From Pseudoxanthobacter soli DSM 19599 (lineage in GTDB: Bacteria > Pseudomonadota > Alphaproteobacteria > Rhizobiales > Segnochrobactraceae), in contig NZ_FRXO01000008.1 of NCBI RefSeq assembly GCF_900148505.1, forward strand, positions 1-64,000: 64,000 bases of DNA, written 5' to 3'. Positions within the stretch are counted from its first letter, which is position 1. Each line of letters opens with the position of its first letter. Below, one piece after another: positions 1 through 9,395 of the stretch. The notes under the pieces were generated by a model. That model did no database searches, was not told the origin of the DNA, and was given only the letters and a program-made list of their open reading frames with translations. The translations under genes were made by a program, and so were the position numbers.

Positions 1-3000
1 CGAGGCCGCCGGCGAGCACCTGCACCACGCCCGTCAGCGTGTTCGCGCCGCTCAGCGTGAGCGTGCCGCTGCCGGCCTTGTCCAGCCCGCCGCTGCCAGA
101 GATGACGCCAGAGAAGGTCGTGGAGGTGTTGTCGCCGCCGAGATTGAGCTGGGCGAGGCTCGTCAGCGACACGGACCCGGCGCCCGCCAGCGATCCGATC
201 GTTTCGCCCGCGTCGACCGTCAGACTCGCGCCGCCTGCCACGGTAACGGCACTGGCGTTTCCGATGGCCGAGCCGCCCGAGGCGACGAGCGTGCCCGCAT
301 TGATCGTGGTCGCGCCGGAATAGGTGTTGGCACCGGAAAGGGTCAGCGTGCCGGTGCCCGACTGCGTCACGGCACCCGAACCGGAGATCACGCCGGACAG
401 CGTCTGCGCCGCCGAGGAGGCATGATCGAGCGTCGCGCCGGAAGCGAGGGAAACCGCCTCCGTATAGCTGCCGGAGCCGAGAGTGCCGCTGCCCGAAATC
501 TGCAGCGTGCCATCCGTAACCGTCGTGCCGCCGGTATACGTGTTCGCGCCCGAAAGGGCCAGCGTGCCGGCTCCCGTCTTCTCAAGACCGTCCGAACCAC
601 CAATCGACGACGAAATCGTCGCCGTGACGCCAGTGCCAACGTCGACCTGAGGCACGGCGCCGGCCGTGAAGGCGCTCAAAGTGAGCGACCCACCCGACAC
701 GACATAGCCGTCGGTGACGAAGAAGGCGCCGACGAGATTCGGCGCCGTCGAGCCGCTGATGGTCACGGTTCCGGCATCGCCGCCAAAGACCGCAATGCCA
801 CCTTGCGTCCATGCACGCGCGGTATCACCCGCCTGATTGGTCCAGTTGGTCGTAGCCGCCGCAACATCCCATGTGCCGTCGCCGCCCTGCACGCTGGAGC
901 CGCCGCTGGCCGTTGTTGTGCCGTTCCACCACTGGCCGGCGATGACGATCAGATCGACCTGCTGACTGACAGCGGTATTGATCTTGTAAAGCGAGTATGC
1001 CGGCACCGAGGCGATTGTCAGACCGTTATCGGTCAGCGTGCCGGTATAGTCGAACAGGCGATAGGTGCCATCCGCAGGGCTTGAGAAGGGACCGCCGGTG
1101 GTCAACACCGACAGCGTGCCGTCGAGGGTCAGGTTGCCGGTGACGGAAACCGCAGCCGTCGTGGTGGGCGAAACCAGGGTCGTCACCACACTCGCGCCGG
1201 CATCGAACGAGAGGGCCCCCGTCGTCAGCGTCGTGGTGCCGGAAATGCTCTGCAGGCCAGCACCACTGTGGATGGTGACGGCACCGCCGATGCTGCCGGA
1301 TGTCAGGCCGACGACGTCGCCGGCGAGATTGCCGCCGGACTGAACATCGACAGAGCCGGCCAGCGATCCGCCACTGCTCAGCAGCAGGTTGCCCGATACG
1401 CTGGTATTTCCCGACAGGGTATTCGTTCCCGTCAGGGTGACGCTGCCGCCCGCCACTTCAAAAGTGCCGCTCCCGGAAATCACGCCACCATAAGTGACGG
1501 GACCGGACGGGTTGAACACCACCGATCCGGAGGTGGAGCCATCGTCGGTGGCGATGTTGCCCGTGACCGAGGCAAACGTGACGAGAAGTTCACCGCCGCC
1601 GGAGATCGTCGTCGCGCCCGTATAGGTGTTGGTACCGGCGAGCTCGAGGATGCCACCCGTTATGAAGGTCGCGCCCGTAAACGTGTTCGCTCCGCTGAAG
1701 CGCAGCTTGCCGGCGCCGGTCTTCGTGAACGATCCCGTCGAGCCGGCAACGACACCGTCCGCGCTTACGCTTGCTGAGGCATCGTCGATCGAAATCGTGC
1801 CGCCGGCGCTGCCGATATTGATCGGACGCCCTGCACCGAGCACGCCGACCGACGTGCCGGTGACCTCCAGAGCGCCGCCATCCAGGGTCAGCGCGCCATT
1901 GTTCGCCCCGAGGGCGCTCGCCTGGGAGATGGCGAGCGTGCCCCCCTTCACCGTCCACGGCGTAACCAACGACGTGGTGTTGCTCAGCGTCAGCGTCTCC
2001 GCCCCGATCTTCTCGAACGCAGAGAAGCCCTGATATTTGACCGTGGACGAGGCGCTATAGTTCCCAAGATTGGTGACGTCGAACGTCTGCGCGGCCGTCG
2101 CGGCCTCGATGACCAGTTTCGCGGTCCCCCCTGACTTCGCGGCAATGCCGGTCAAGGTGGAGCCCTGCTTCAAGGTCAGGCTGTTGGTCCCAGACGTGAA
2201 AAGAATCGCCCTGCCCGTGGAGCTGCCGCCATAGGACGAAATGGTGCCGGAGTTGATGATGGTGGCGTTCTGAGCGAGGATACCGGCACCACCGGTTCCA
2301 CTCGTGCCACCATTGCGGCCTGTGCCGCCTGCGCCGCCGGTGATCGTGCCGGAATTGTCGACGGTGCCGCCGCTTACGTATACGCCCGCGCCGCCGCCGC
2401 CGCCGCCGCCGCCGCCGTTGCTGGCGCCAGTGCCGCCGGTGCCGCCTGCGCCGCCAGTCAGGGTTGCCCCGGTTTGAGTGATGAGCATCGCACCGCTGGT
2501 GACCGACACGGCATAGCCGCCTGCGCCGCCGCCGCCACCGGCCGAAATGTTGTCCCCGCTGTTGCCGCCGGTGCCGCCGTTGCCGCCGGTGGCTCCGGCG
2601 GAACCGCTGATCGTGTACGTCTCTCCAGATCCGGTCAGAACGAGGCCGATGCCGCCGCCGCCACCGCCGCCGCCGCCACCGGAGACGCCTTGCCCCGCCG
2701 TGCCATTGCCGCCGGTACCGCCATTGCCACCGACATAGGTATCGACAATGGTCACCCCAGAGGACAGGGAACCGGCGTAGCCACCGCCACCGCCACCGCC
2801 ACCGCCGCGGCCCGCCTGCCCATTGTTGCCGTTACCGCCAGCCGCGGAGCCGCCGGTGCCTGCCGCGATAGGATTACCGGCGCCGCCGCCGCCGCCGCTC
2901 CCGACGCCGCCGCCGCCGCCGCCGCCCATGGTGGAGCTATTGCCGCCACCACCGCCACCGCCACTACCGGCGCCAGCCTGGCCGCCTCCGCCGTTTCCGC

Positions 3001-3358
3001 CGCCCACTCCCGAACCGCCGGAGCCACCCGTGTAATTGTTCTGGCCCGCCTGGCCGCCAGCCCCCCCGGGGGCTCCGGTTCCCGCAGTGCCGCCGGTTAC
3101 GCCAGATGCGTTGCCGCCGCTGACACCGGTGACCGTCGCGCTCCAGGCCTGGCTCGGAATATTGACGGCGGCGACGAGAGCGGTCGACGCGAGCAGGGCG
3201 AGGGCGGACCGCAGGACATTTGAACGTGCAGGCTGCCGCAATGTGGGCCGCGCCGGCCTTACAACGGCATTTTGATGCTGAGAGCCCGAGGGCCGCATGG
3301 CGTCAGCGCCCGCTCGAATCGTCCGAGCGGTCGCAATAATCCGAATGTGATGGTCCAT
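1..3358 (-). CDS. Autotransporter-type adhesin, passenger part only (C-terminus beyond window)
   Basis: The reading frame stays the same at sampled points (3358, 1678, 358), giving at least 1119 residues running off the left edge. The N-terminus has a long basic stretch, a hydrophobic core (LRSALALLASTALVAAV, about residues 50-66) and a likely cleavage site after SQAWS, so the protein is secreted. Next comes a region of about 300 residues very rich in Gly, then repeated units of the type GTLTLSGANTYSGATTINAG, the autotransporter-associated beta-strand repeat that folds as a beta-helix. The outer-membrane barrel expected at the C-terminus is not in the window. ATG 3358 has GGGAG upstream; ATG 3298 in the same frame is an alternative start. 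Inferred role: surface adhesion or biofilm. Confidence 0.85.
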   Translation of the reverse strand, partial: MDHHIRIIATARTIRAGADAMRPSGSQHQNAVVRPARPTLRQPARSNVLRSALALLASTALVAAVNIPSQAWSATVTGVSGGNASGVTGGTAGTGAPGGAGGQAGQNNYTGGSGGSGVGGGNGGGGQAGAGSGGGGGGGNSSTMGGGGGGGVGSGGGGGAGNPIAAGTGGSAAGGNGNNGQAGRGGGGGGGGGYAGSLSSGVTIVDTYVGGNGGTGGNGTAGQGVSGGGGGGGGGGIGLVLTGSGETYTISGSAGATGGNGGTGGNSGDNISAGGGGGAGGYAVSVTSGAMLITQTGATLTGGAGGTGGTGASNGGGGGGGGGAGVYVSGGTVDNSGTITGGAGGTGRNGGTSGTGGAGILAQNATIINSGTISSYGGSSTGRAILFTSGTNSLTLKQGSTLTGIAAKSGGTAKLVIEAATAAQTFDVTNLGNYSASSTVKYQGFSAFEKIGAETLTLSNTTSLVTPWTVKGGTLAISQASALGANNGALTLDGGALEVTGTSVGVLGAGRPINIGSAGGTISIDDASASVSADGVVAGSTGSFTKTGAGKLRFSGANTFTGATFITGGILELAGTNTYTGATTISGGGELLVTFASVTGNIATDDGSTSGSVVFNPSGPVTYGGVISGSGTFEVAGGSVTLTGTNTLSGNTSVSGNLLLSSGGSLAGSVDVQSGGNLAGDVVGLTSGSIGGAVTIHSGAGLQSISGTTTLTTGALSFDAGASVVTTLVSPTTTAAVSVTGNLTLDGTLSVLTTGGPFSSPADGTYRLFDYTGTLTDNGLTIASVPAYSLYKINTAVSQQVDLIVIAGQWWNGTTTASGGSSVQGGDGTWDVAAATTNWTNQAGDTARAWTQGGIAVFGGDAGTVTISGSTAPNLVGAFFVTDGYVVSGGSLTLSAFTAGAVPQVDVGTGVTATISSSIGGSDGLEKTGAGTLALSGANTYTGGTTVTDGTLQISGSGTLGSGSYTEAVSLASGATLDHASSAAQTLSGVISGSGAVTQSGTGTLTLSGANTYSGATTINAGTLVASGGSAIGNASAVTVAGGASLTVDAGETIGSLAGAGSVSLTSLAQLNLGGDNTSTTFSGVISGSGGLDKAGSGTLTLSGANTLTGVVQVLAGGL
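2250..3150 (-). repeat. Glycine-rich low-complexity segment of the autotransporter
   Basis: On the minus strand about 300 codons are mostly GGN, giving runs of Gly with Ala, Thr, Asn and Gln. The plus strand is correspondingly a run of GCC/CCG triplets, which creates false Pro-rich and Ala-rich open frames on both strands. Such triplet tracts can slip during replication and change the length of the segment. Confidence 0.7.
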
Positions 3359-3788
3359 GCCCCGGCTCCCGCACTGGTTCGCGCGCGCTTTGCAGTGCTA
3401 TGGCTCGACGGAAACTCCCCGCCATCGAGCCTGCACAGGCGCGCGTTCTCTTATGGTTCTCAGATGGCCGCACCGGTTAGGGCAACCGTGATTGCGAAAC
3501 GCTGTACGGATTGCGAAATGCGGCCACAAGTTTCTTTTATAGGTGCAAGTTTGCAACCACTGCAATGCCACTGAGGCGCACGGCATTTCCGTAGGGCTTC
3601 CGGGGAATAAGGACACCACGTAGCCGGCTTCTCGCCCTTCCAGCACTGGCAAGGGCAGGGTGGAATGGCGGGGCAATTGTCGCTGCCATCCCTCTCGCTT
3701 TGCACGACCGACTCAGCTGGGGCTTGACGCTTTTGATGTCACTCACCAATGTTGGCTGCTAAAGAGACGCGCGGGCGCCGGGGGTCTA

Positions 3789-3836
3789 GAGCGCTTTCCG
3801 ATCTGACGGGATGATCAGATCGGCCAGAAATCGCTC
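3789..3836. repeat. Palindromic repeat, GAGCGCTTTCCGATC family
   Basis: CCGATCTGA (3798-3806) pairs with TCAGATCGG (3815-3823), with an outer GAGCG/CGCTC pair at 3789-3793 and 3832-3836. The same core returns at 34659 and 35156. It may act as a transcript-end or mRNA-stability hairpin. Confidence 0.6.
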
Positions 3837-3855
3837 AACATTCAATGGCTTGAGC

Positions 3856-3895
3856 ATATCCTTGACGTTCAGATTTATCCGATCTGAACGGGATA
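3856..3895. repeat. Second palindrome with the ATCTGA core
   Basis: CGTTCAGAT (3866-3874) and ATCTGAACG (3882-3890) form a perfect 9-bp inverted repeat with a 7-base loop, flanked by TATCC/GGATA that can extend the stem. It shares the CAGAT/ATCTG core with the neighbouring repeat. Confidence 0.55.
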
Positions 3896-3997
3896 ATCTC
3901 CAGGCGTTGCAATTTTGAGGGATCAGGCGCCAAGCGATTTTGCAACCGGATATAATAGAATATTGCCCACCAACGAAAACGGGCGCCGGCTTGAATT

Positions 3998-5038
3998 ATG
4001 GTCGCAGGCAAGCAGATATATTCACGACATGCCTCGCGGGGTAACGCCTACATGCTTCCATTTGGAAGAGACCGGTCGCTGCGATTTAGAGATTCAGCCG
4101 TTATTTCGGAAAAGCTCACGGCCATCGGCACGACGAAGGTGGAATATTGGGCGGCGAAGTCTCACCCGTCGTTCCGCCTGACCTTGGCGGAGGCCAGGTC
4201 GCGCAGCGTGCGCCTCGTTGCCGCCGCTAGCACGCCCATGCATTTCACTGCCGCGGGCTCCGCGACCGGGATCGTGCTTGTCCCCTTCGTCGGCCGAACG
4301 ATCACCCATGTCGAGGGCCGGCAGATTGAATGGGGACAAAAACAAGGTGCGATCTATCTGCCACCCGGCGGCTGCCGGGGCGAGAGCACGACGCGCACCA
4401 CGATCGGCATCGACGTGGAGCCGAAGCGACTGGAAGAGATCGCGCGCGCGATGTTCGGGCCGGAGGTGGAGCACGAGCGTCTGATCGATTTCGAAACGCC
4501 TCGAGAGATCAACCTCAAGGTCGGCGGTGTCGATCTCGATCAGGTGTTCCGGCATCAGATGATGATGCTGGATGCCTTGGGTGCGGACTCGGAATCGATG
4601 GAGCAGATGGGCCTCGCCGATATGATCTTGCGGTCCACGGTGCTGGCACTGGCTCCGCAGGTACATCTTCTTCCATCCGCTTCGTCGGAGGTGACAACGA
4701 ACAGCAAGATCAAGCGGATCTGCGATTATATCGACGCACATCTCGCTGGGAAGATCACACTGACCGAACTGGAACAGGTCAGCGGCCTTTCGGCTCGCAG
4801 CTTGCAATATTCGTTCCGTGCCGTGACCGGCCTCTCACCCGTGCAGTGGATTAACAACCGGCGGCTGGAAGAGATCAGACGTCGCGTTGTCGAAGCGAAA
4901 CCCGGTACGACGCTGTCTGAAATCGTGTCGGAATATTTCAGCAACATGGGTGACTTCTCCAGACGCTATCGGGAGAAATACGGCGAACGCCCGTCGGAGA
5001 CGCTGGCAAGAGCGCAAAAGTTGCCGCTCAGGACGTGA
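3998..5038 (+). CDS. AraC family transcriptional regulator
   Basis: A 346-residue DNA-binding regulator. The C-terminal third (about residues 244-340) carries the double helix-turn-helix of the AraC/XylS family, including ITLTELEQVSGLSARSLQYSF and a second unit ending in FSRRYREKYGERPSETL. The N-terminal 200 residues look like the cupin-like ligand domain of this group (PHFTAAGS-type strand context, GIDVEPKRL). No target operon is next to it: the HNH gene lies 247 bases downstream and the autotransporter is divergent. The N-terminus is uncertain because neither ATG 3998 nor ATG 4052 has a strong ribosome site. The effector is unknown. Confidence 0.85.
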   Translation: MVAGKQIYSRHASRGNAYMLPFGRDRSLRFRDSAVISEKLTAIGTTKVEYWAAKSHPSFRLTLAEARSRSVRLVAAASTPMHFTAAGSATGIVLVPFVGRTITHVEGRQIEWGQKQGAIYLPPGGCRGESTTRTTIGIDVEPKRLEEIARAMFGPEVEHERLIDFETPREINLKVGGVDLDQVFRHQMMMLDALGADSESMEQMGLADMILRSTVLALAPQVHLLPSASSEVTTNSKIKRICDYIDAHLAGKITLTELEQVSGLSARSLQYSFRAVTGLSPVQWINNRRLEEIRRRVVEAKPGTTLSEIVSEYFSNMGDFSRRYREKYGERPSETLARAQKLPLRT

Positions 5039-5285
5039 TTCCGCGCCGGCGCACGAAAATATCGCTTGAGCGGGTTCCGGGCGCTTCGTGGCAGCGCATC
5101 AATCCAGGCAAGGTCAACCGCCATCGGCTATAAAGCAAACTGGCCCCGTGGAAGCGGATTCCTTACTTCACTCCGTTCCACGAGGTCATGCAAGGGTGGC
5201 CGGCAAGTGAGAGCCGCTTGCTCCGCGGCACCTTGCCGAGATGGACGATCGCGTTCGAAATCGATGAGCGGAGCAGAATAAATCG

Positions 5286-6179
5286 ATGGCCTTCGGCGTC
5301 TTCATCCATCGCTCGGATTCGATTTACGACGACAGTCCCGCAGAGCGGTATCAATTTCCACGTCAATATCTGCGACCTGTTCAAGCGTGCGTTGGAAACT
5401 GGATTGTATATTACGAGCCCAGCAAGGTTCGGGAAACGCGGGGCTATTTTGCGATCGCCAAGGTCGAACGCGTCGTTCCCGATCCCACCGTGCCTGGCAT
5501 GTTCCTCGCCCTCATTCTTCCGGGTAGCTACCTCGACTTTGCCACGCCCGTTCCGTTCCGCGATGTGACAGGTGTCATCGAACGCGGAATTTTGAACGCC
5601 GCGGGAAAAATTTCGGGGCGCGCCCAGGCAGCCGTGCGTACGCTGGCACCAAGCGACTTCGACCGCATCGTTGCTCTCGGACTGAGCGACGCCGAGCCCT
5701 TGCTTCCCCGCGTCGATGTGACGAGCGGCGGATTCGAGGAGGAGCAGGCGCCGTTCGCATTCGAGCAAGCCCGTGACCGCGTCGACTATCTGTCGTCCCG
5801 CCTCGTGCGGGACCGGGCGTTTCGCCGCGTCGTGTTGCGAGCCTATGATGAACGTTGCGCCATCAGCGGGCTGAAGCTGATCAATGGCGGCGGGCGTGCG
5901 GAAGTCGCCGCAGCCCACATCAGGCCGGTCGAGGCGGACGGTCCGGACATCGTCAGCAATGGCATCGCGTTGTCCGGCACGGCACACTGGATGTTCGATC
6001 GCGGGCTGATCAGCCTCTCGGACGATCTGGACATCCTGATCTCCCGGCAGGTCAACGATCCCGAAGGCGCGCGGGCTTTCATCAACAAGGACGGTCGCGC
6101 CATTGCACCGCGTAAGTCGTTCGAACGCCCCCATCCGCATTTTCTGCGATGGCACCGGGAAAACTGCTTCAAGCAGTAG
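5286..6179 (+). CDS. HNH endonuclease domain protein
   Basis: A 297-residue protein. The C-terminal part (about 178-245) matches the HNH_2 type of HNH nuclease domain: ERCAISG around Cys191, AAHIRP with His211, then NGIALSGTAHWMFDRG with Asn225 and His234, the usual His/Asn/His metal and catalytic set. Residues 1-170 form an uncharacterised N-terminal domain. Such proteins occur as stand-alone nucleases, in defence loci and in mobile DNA. Here there is no methylase or other defence partner, so its role (restriction-like or other DNA cleavage) is open. GGAG lies 11 bases before the ATG. Confidence 0.8.
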   Translation: MAFGVFIHRSDSIYDDSPAERYQFPRQYLRPVQACVGNWIVYYEPSKVRETRGYFAIAKVERVVPDPTVPGMFLALILPGSYLDFATPVPFRDVTGVIERGILNAAGKISGRAQAAVRTLAPSDFDRIVALGLSDAEPLLPRVDVTSGGFEEEQAPFAFEQARDRVDYLSSRLVRDRAFRRVVLRAYDERCAISGLKLINGGGRAEVAAAHIRPVEADGPDIVSNGIALSGTAHWMFDRGLISLSDDLDILISRQVNDPEGARAFINKDGRAIAPRKSFERPHPHFLRWHRENCFKQ

Positions 6180-6188
6180 GCTGGCCAG

Positions 6189-6222
6189 TCCTGCCCTCCC
6201 TGTCCTGCCCTCCCTGTCCTGC
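6189..6222. repeat. 14-bp tandem repeat behind the HNH gene
   Basis: TCCTGCCCTCCCTG occurs twice in tandem (6189-6202, 6203-6216) and the start of a third copy follows. It lies between the convergent HNH and DUF4434-like genes. No function is evident. Confidence 0.6.
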
Positions 6223-6265
6223 GACGACTGCATCGCAGAGAGCCTGGCCAACAATGTTCGTCTGG

Positions 6266-7162
6266 TCAGGACCGGCAGCCCAGGGCGGCGACGAGAGCGG
6301 GCGAAACATAGTGCGGTCCGTCGAACAGGAAGCGCGGTGTGCCGCCGTAGGCGGCGATCTGCGGCCGCAATTCCTCGGGCGTCGCCGGGCGGAAGCCGCC
6401 GCCGACCTTCGGGCGGAAGGCTTCCACGATCACCGCCAGCCGGTCGCGGCCCAGCCGCGCCGCCAGCACATCCACATAGCGGGCGGCGACCTCGGGCGTG
6501 CGGGCATAGACCCCGACGCCGTCCTGGAAGAACACACCGATGTCCTTCGGAAGCCACGTCTCCAGCCAGTCCGCGAGCGCTTCGGGGCCAATATTGCGAC
6601 CGTCGTAAACGCTGATCCACAGCGGGCGCGGCAGCGGCGCGAGCAGCTTCGCCAGCGACGGTGCCTCGGTCCAGGTCGGGTCGACCTCCGCTGGAAAGTA
6701 GTAGCCGGCGATGTCGAGGGGGAGTTCCCGGGCAGCGGCCGCGATCAGGCGCGAGGCCTTGGCGAGTTGGGCCACGTCCTTGCGGGAGGCGGCTTCCGAG
6801 AAATCGCCGGCGAGCCCGAGCACGACCTTCCTCGCCCATGGTTCGGCCGCGATCCGCGTCCAGTTCGGCTGCGGCTGGAACCACGGCATCCCCGGAACCG
6901 GCAGAAGCGCCTCGCCGTCGATCGCGCTCCACTGGATCAACAGGGTCTCGGCCCCGAGCTTCTGCCAATCGCCGTGCGGGTCGATGGTGGCATGGTCCGG
7001 CTGCCACACGATCCCGGTGACGCAGGCTTGCCGGGCGTGACTTTGAAACCAGAGAAAGCCCCCGAAAGCGCCAAGGGCGACCAGTGCGACGCCGGCAACG
7101 AGGCCGATGGCGAGACGCGCGTGACGCCGCTCAGGTCGCTTCACACTATCCGCCTCCGTCAT
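6266..7162 (-). CDS. DUF4434/YbcH-like periplasmic protein of the exopolysaccharide operon
   Basis: A 298-residue protein with one N-terminal membrane segment (LAIGLVAGVALVALGAFGGFLWF, about 17-39), so it is probably anchored in the inner membrane and faces the periplasm. The rest suggests a TIM-barrel glycoside-hydrolase-like fold (DIAGYYFPAEVDPTW, LWISVYDGRN, DIGVFFQDGVG), as in DUF4434 proteins. It is the last gene of the wecB-bcsB-nfrB-nfrA operon, 16 bases behind nfrA. In E. coli the nfrB-nfrA pair is likewise next to ybcH, a protein of nearly the same length, which I take as the likely counterpart. A role in trimming or exporting the polysaccharide is inference. Confidence 0.65.
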   Translation of the reverse strand: MTEADSVKRPERRHARLAIGLVAGVALVALGAFGGFLWFQSHARQACVTGIVWQPDHATIDPHGDWQKLGAETLLIQWSAIDGEALLPVPGMPWFQPQPNWTRIAAEPWARKVVLGLAGDFSEAASRKDVAQLAKASRLIAAAARELPLDIAGYYFPAEVDPTWTEAPSLAKLLAPLPRPLWISVYDGRNIGPEALADWLETWLPKDIGVFFQDGVGVYARTPEVAARYVDVLAARLGRDRLAVIVEAFRPKVGGGFRPATPEELRPQIAAYGGTPRFLFDGPHYVSPALVAALGCRS

Positions 7163-7178
7163 TCCCGCCGCTCCCGGA

Positions 7179-9395
7179 TCAGTAGGCGAGCGTCATGCCT
7201 GCGAAGACCCCGCGGGCGTTGTCTCCCCCGGCGATCCGGAAGCGGTACTGGACACTGACATCGAGATAGGAGCGCGGCGCGTGGTAGGTGTCGCCGTTGA
7301 ACCACAGCCGGGCCGAGACGCCCGGCCCTGCGCCGACCGCGCCCGGCGTCGCCAGAAGGGAGTCGTAGCCGCCGCCGAGCGCCGCGAACGGCGTGACGAC
7401 GAGGCCGTCCGCCAGCCCGTCGAACCGGAAGCTGCGTCCCAGGCGTCCCTCGAAGGAGAGCACGGTTTCAGGCGTCTCGAAATAGCGGTCCGCCTCGCCG
7501 TAGATCTGCCACATCGCCCAGTTGGGCGTGTCGACGCGCAGGTCGGTGCCCTGCCCCATCGAATAGGCGGCCCGCAGCAGGTAGTCGTTGCGGGCGTCGT
7601 CGCCCAGCGCCCAAAGCCGCGAGGCTTCGAGGAACAGGTTGATGGCTCCGATCGGCTTCCAGCGGATACCGGCATAGCCCTGCAGGGTCGGAGCACCGGT
7701 CGCACCGCCATTTTCGTCGTAGATCGTCTCGAAGGCGCGGGTGAACACCTCGACGATGCTGCCGTCCCGGTATCCGATCTCCGGGGGGCGCCAGTAGATC
7801 TCGGTTCCGACCTGCGCCACCCGATCCGACGAGTTCTGGCCCGTCGGCGCCGGGCCGATGGTGTTCGCCGGCGTGCTCGGCATGACGCCGACCGCGCCGT
7901 AGAGCACCGACAGGTAGGCGCCCCAGGTGCGATCCATGTCGGAGATCTGGCGGCGGACGGCGAACTGGGCCTGTGGATCGAGGGCGATGCTGTCGGTGGC
8001 GGCGGCATCGAGTGCCGCCTTGAAATAGGAGATCGCGGTGGCGTTTTCGGCAAGCCGCGTGGCGCTGTAGCCGGCGTCGAGGTTGGCCTTCGCCGGAAGG
8101 GTTCCGGCTGCCTGCGCCTTCGCGAAGGCATCCGTGGCCAGCCGGTCGTCGCCGGCCTGCAGCGCCATGTAGGCGATATCGGTGGGCGGCGTGCCGGCGA
8201 ACGTGCCCGCTTCGAGCGACCGCGTCAGGACGGCCTTGGCTTCCGCCTTGTTTCCGAGATCGGCAAGGGCGGAGATCTCACCGCCGGCGATCCGGGCCCG
8301 GTCGGCCGGCGTGGCGGCGGCCGCGGCCAGCCTGAAGGCAGCGAGCGCCTCGTCCGGCCTCTTGAGCGCCAGCAGCGCGAAGCCGCGACGCGAGGCGACG
8401 TCGTAGGCGCCGTCGTCGTGGAGAGGCGCGAGCGCGGCAAGCACCCGTTCCGGCTCGCCTGCGTCGAGCGCCGCATCGGCGAGGGCGAGCCGCAGGTCGC
8501 GCACGCTGTCCGCCTTCGGCCGGTGCGCCAGAGCGGCGGCGAAGTCGTCGGCGGCGGCTGCCGGCCTGCCGGCGCGTTGTTCCGCGTAGCCGCGCTCCGC
8601 AAGCAGGAGAGGATCCGGCCCGAACTGTCGCAGCGCCGCGCTCGCCCGGGCGATCGCCAATTCGGGCTCGCCGGCACCGGCAAGCGCCTGGACCAGGAGA
8701 ACGCGGTAGTCACGGTTCGCCGGCGCAAGCCGCACGGCCTCGGCGGCGGAGACCGCAGCCCTCGAATAGGCCTTCGTCTTCATCGCCGCGTAGGCTGCCT
8801 GCGCCGCGACATAACCCGGCGGCGGCGCAGCGGGCGGCGGCATCTTCAGCGCCGCCTCGGCATTGGCGAGCAGCGTCTGGTATTCCGCGTTGGCCGGCTG
8901 GAGGTCGAGGGCCTTGCGTGCCGCGGCGACCGCGCCGGCATAATCATGCTCGGCATAGGCCTTGTACGCCGCGGCTGCCGCCTCGTAGGCGAGCGCCTCG
9001 GGCGTCGGCGGAGGCGGGTTCAGCGTCGCCTCGATCTGGGCGAGTTCGGCCGCGATCTCTGGATCGCGGTCCCCTGCGGCGATGAAGCCCTTCGCCGCGT
9101 CGGCAGCGGCCTGAAGCTGGCCGTCGGCGCGAAGGGCGAAGACGAGCAGCCGCTTGAGGCGGACGACATCGGGACGCTGACGAAGCGCCTCCCGCACCTC
9201 CGAGATGGCGGTGTCGTAATCCTTGCGGTCATAGGCGGCGAAGGCCGCCTTGGCATGGGCGAGCGCGGCGCCCGTCAGGGGCACGTCCACGATCCCGGCC
9301 TGCGAGAAGACGGCCGTCGGATGGAGCGGGAGCGCGAAGGCCAGTGTCGCCGAACAGATCAGGGCCAGGGAACCGATGTGCTTTCGCCTGGTCAT
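7179..9395 (-). CDS. nfrA: NfrA-like outer-membrane exopolysaccharide export protein
   Basis: A 738-residue protein with a signal peptide (LALICSATLAFALPL...) and a long alpha-helical region of tetratricopeptide repeats (about 30-440, e.g. ALAYEAAAAAYKAYAEHDYAGAV). A C-terminal beta-barrel (about 480-738) ends in an aromatic residue (GMTLAY), as outer-membrane proteins do. E. coli NfrA, the N4 phage receptor, has the same layout but is longer (about 990 residues). It should form the outer-membrane pore and periplasmic scaffold for the glycan made by NfrB. Its ATG overlaps the nfrB stop by 4 bases, so the two are translationally coupled. Confidence 0.85.
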   Translation of the reverse strand: MTRRKHIGSLALICSATLAFALPLHPTAVFSQAGIVDVPLTGAALAHAKAAFAAYDRKDYDTAISEVREALRQRPDVVRLKRLLVFALRADGQLQAAADAAKGFIAAGDRDPEIAAELAQIEATLNPPPPTPEALAYEAAAAAYKAYAEHDYAGAVAAARKALDLQPANAEYQTLLANAEAALKMPPPAAPPPGYVAAQAAYAAMKTKAYSRAAVSAAEAVRLAPANRDYRVLLVQALAGAGEPELAIARASAALRQFGPDPLLLAERGYAEQRAGRPAAAADDFAAALAHRPKADSVRDLRLALADAALDAGEPERVLAALAPLHDDGAYDVASRRGFALLALKRPDEALAAFRLAAAAATPADRARIAGGEISALADLGNKAEAKAVLTRSLEAGTFAGTPPTDIAYMALQAGDDRLATDAFAKAQAAGTLPAKANLDAGYSATRLAENATAISYFKAALDAAATDSIALDPQAQFAVRRQISDMDRTWGAYLSVLYGAVGVMPSTPANTIGPAPTGQNSSDRVAQVGTEIYWRPPEIGYRDGSIVEVFTRAFETIYDENGGATGAPTLQGYAGIRWKPIGAINLFLEASRLWALGDDARNDYLLRAAYSMGQGTDLRVDTPNWAMWQIYGEADRYFETPETVLSFEGRLGRSFRFDGLADGLVVTPFAALGGGYDSLLATPGAVGAGPGVSARLWFNGDTYHAPRSYLDVSVQYRFRIAGGDNARGVFAGMTLAY

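Larger units (their letters stand above)
3359..3997. other. Intergenic region with palindromic repeats, no gene seen
   Basis: This 639-base gap lies between the divergent autotransporter and AraC genes. Short open frames here look like shadows without ribosome sites. It is less GC-rich than its surroundings and holds two tandem palindromes (3789-3836 and 3856-3895). It must contain the promoters of both flanking genes, but I could not assign them. Confidence 0.6.

Noticed and set aside
2474-3223. Long Ala- and Pro-rich open frames on the plus strand and in other minus frames
   Set aside because: They mirror the Gly-rich codons of the autotransporter; composition is an artefact and no family or ribosome site is visible.
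5163-7007. 614-residue minus-strand frame across the HNH gene and the DUF4434-like gene
   Set aside because: It runs antisense to the HNH gene and out of frame with the DUF4434 gene; only the shadowed real genes show family motifs.
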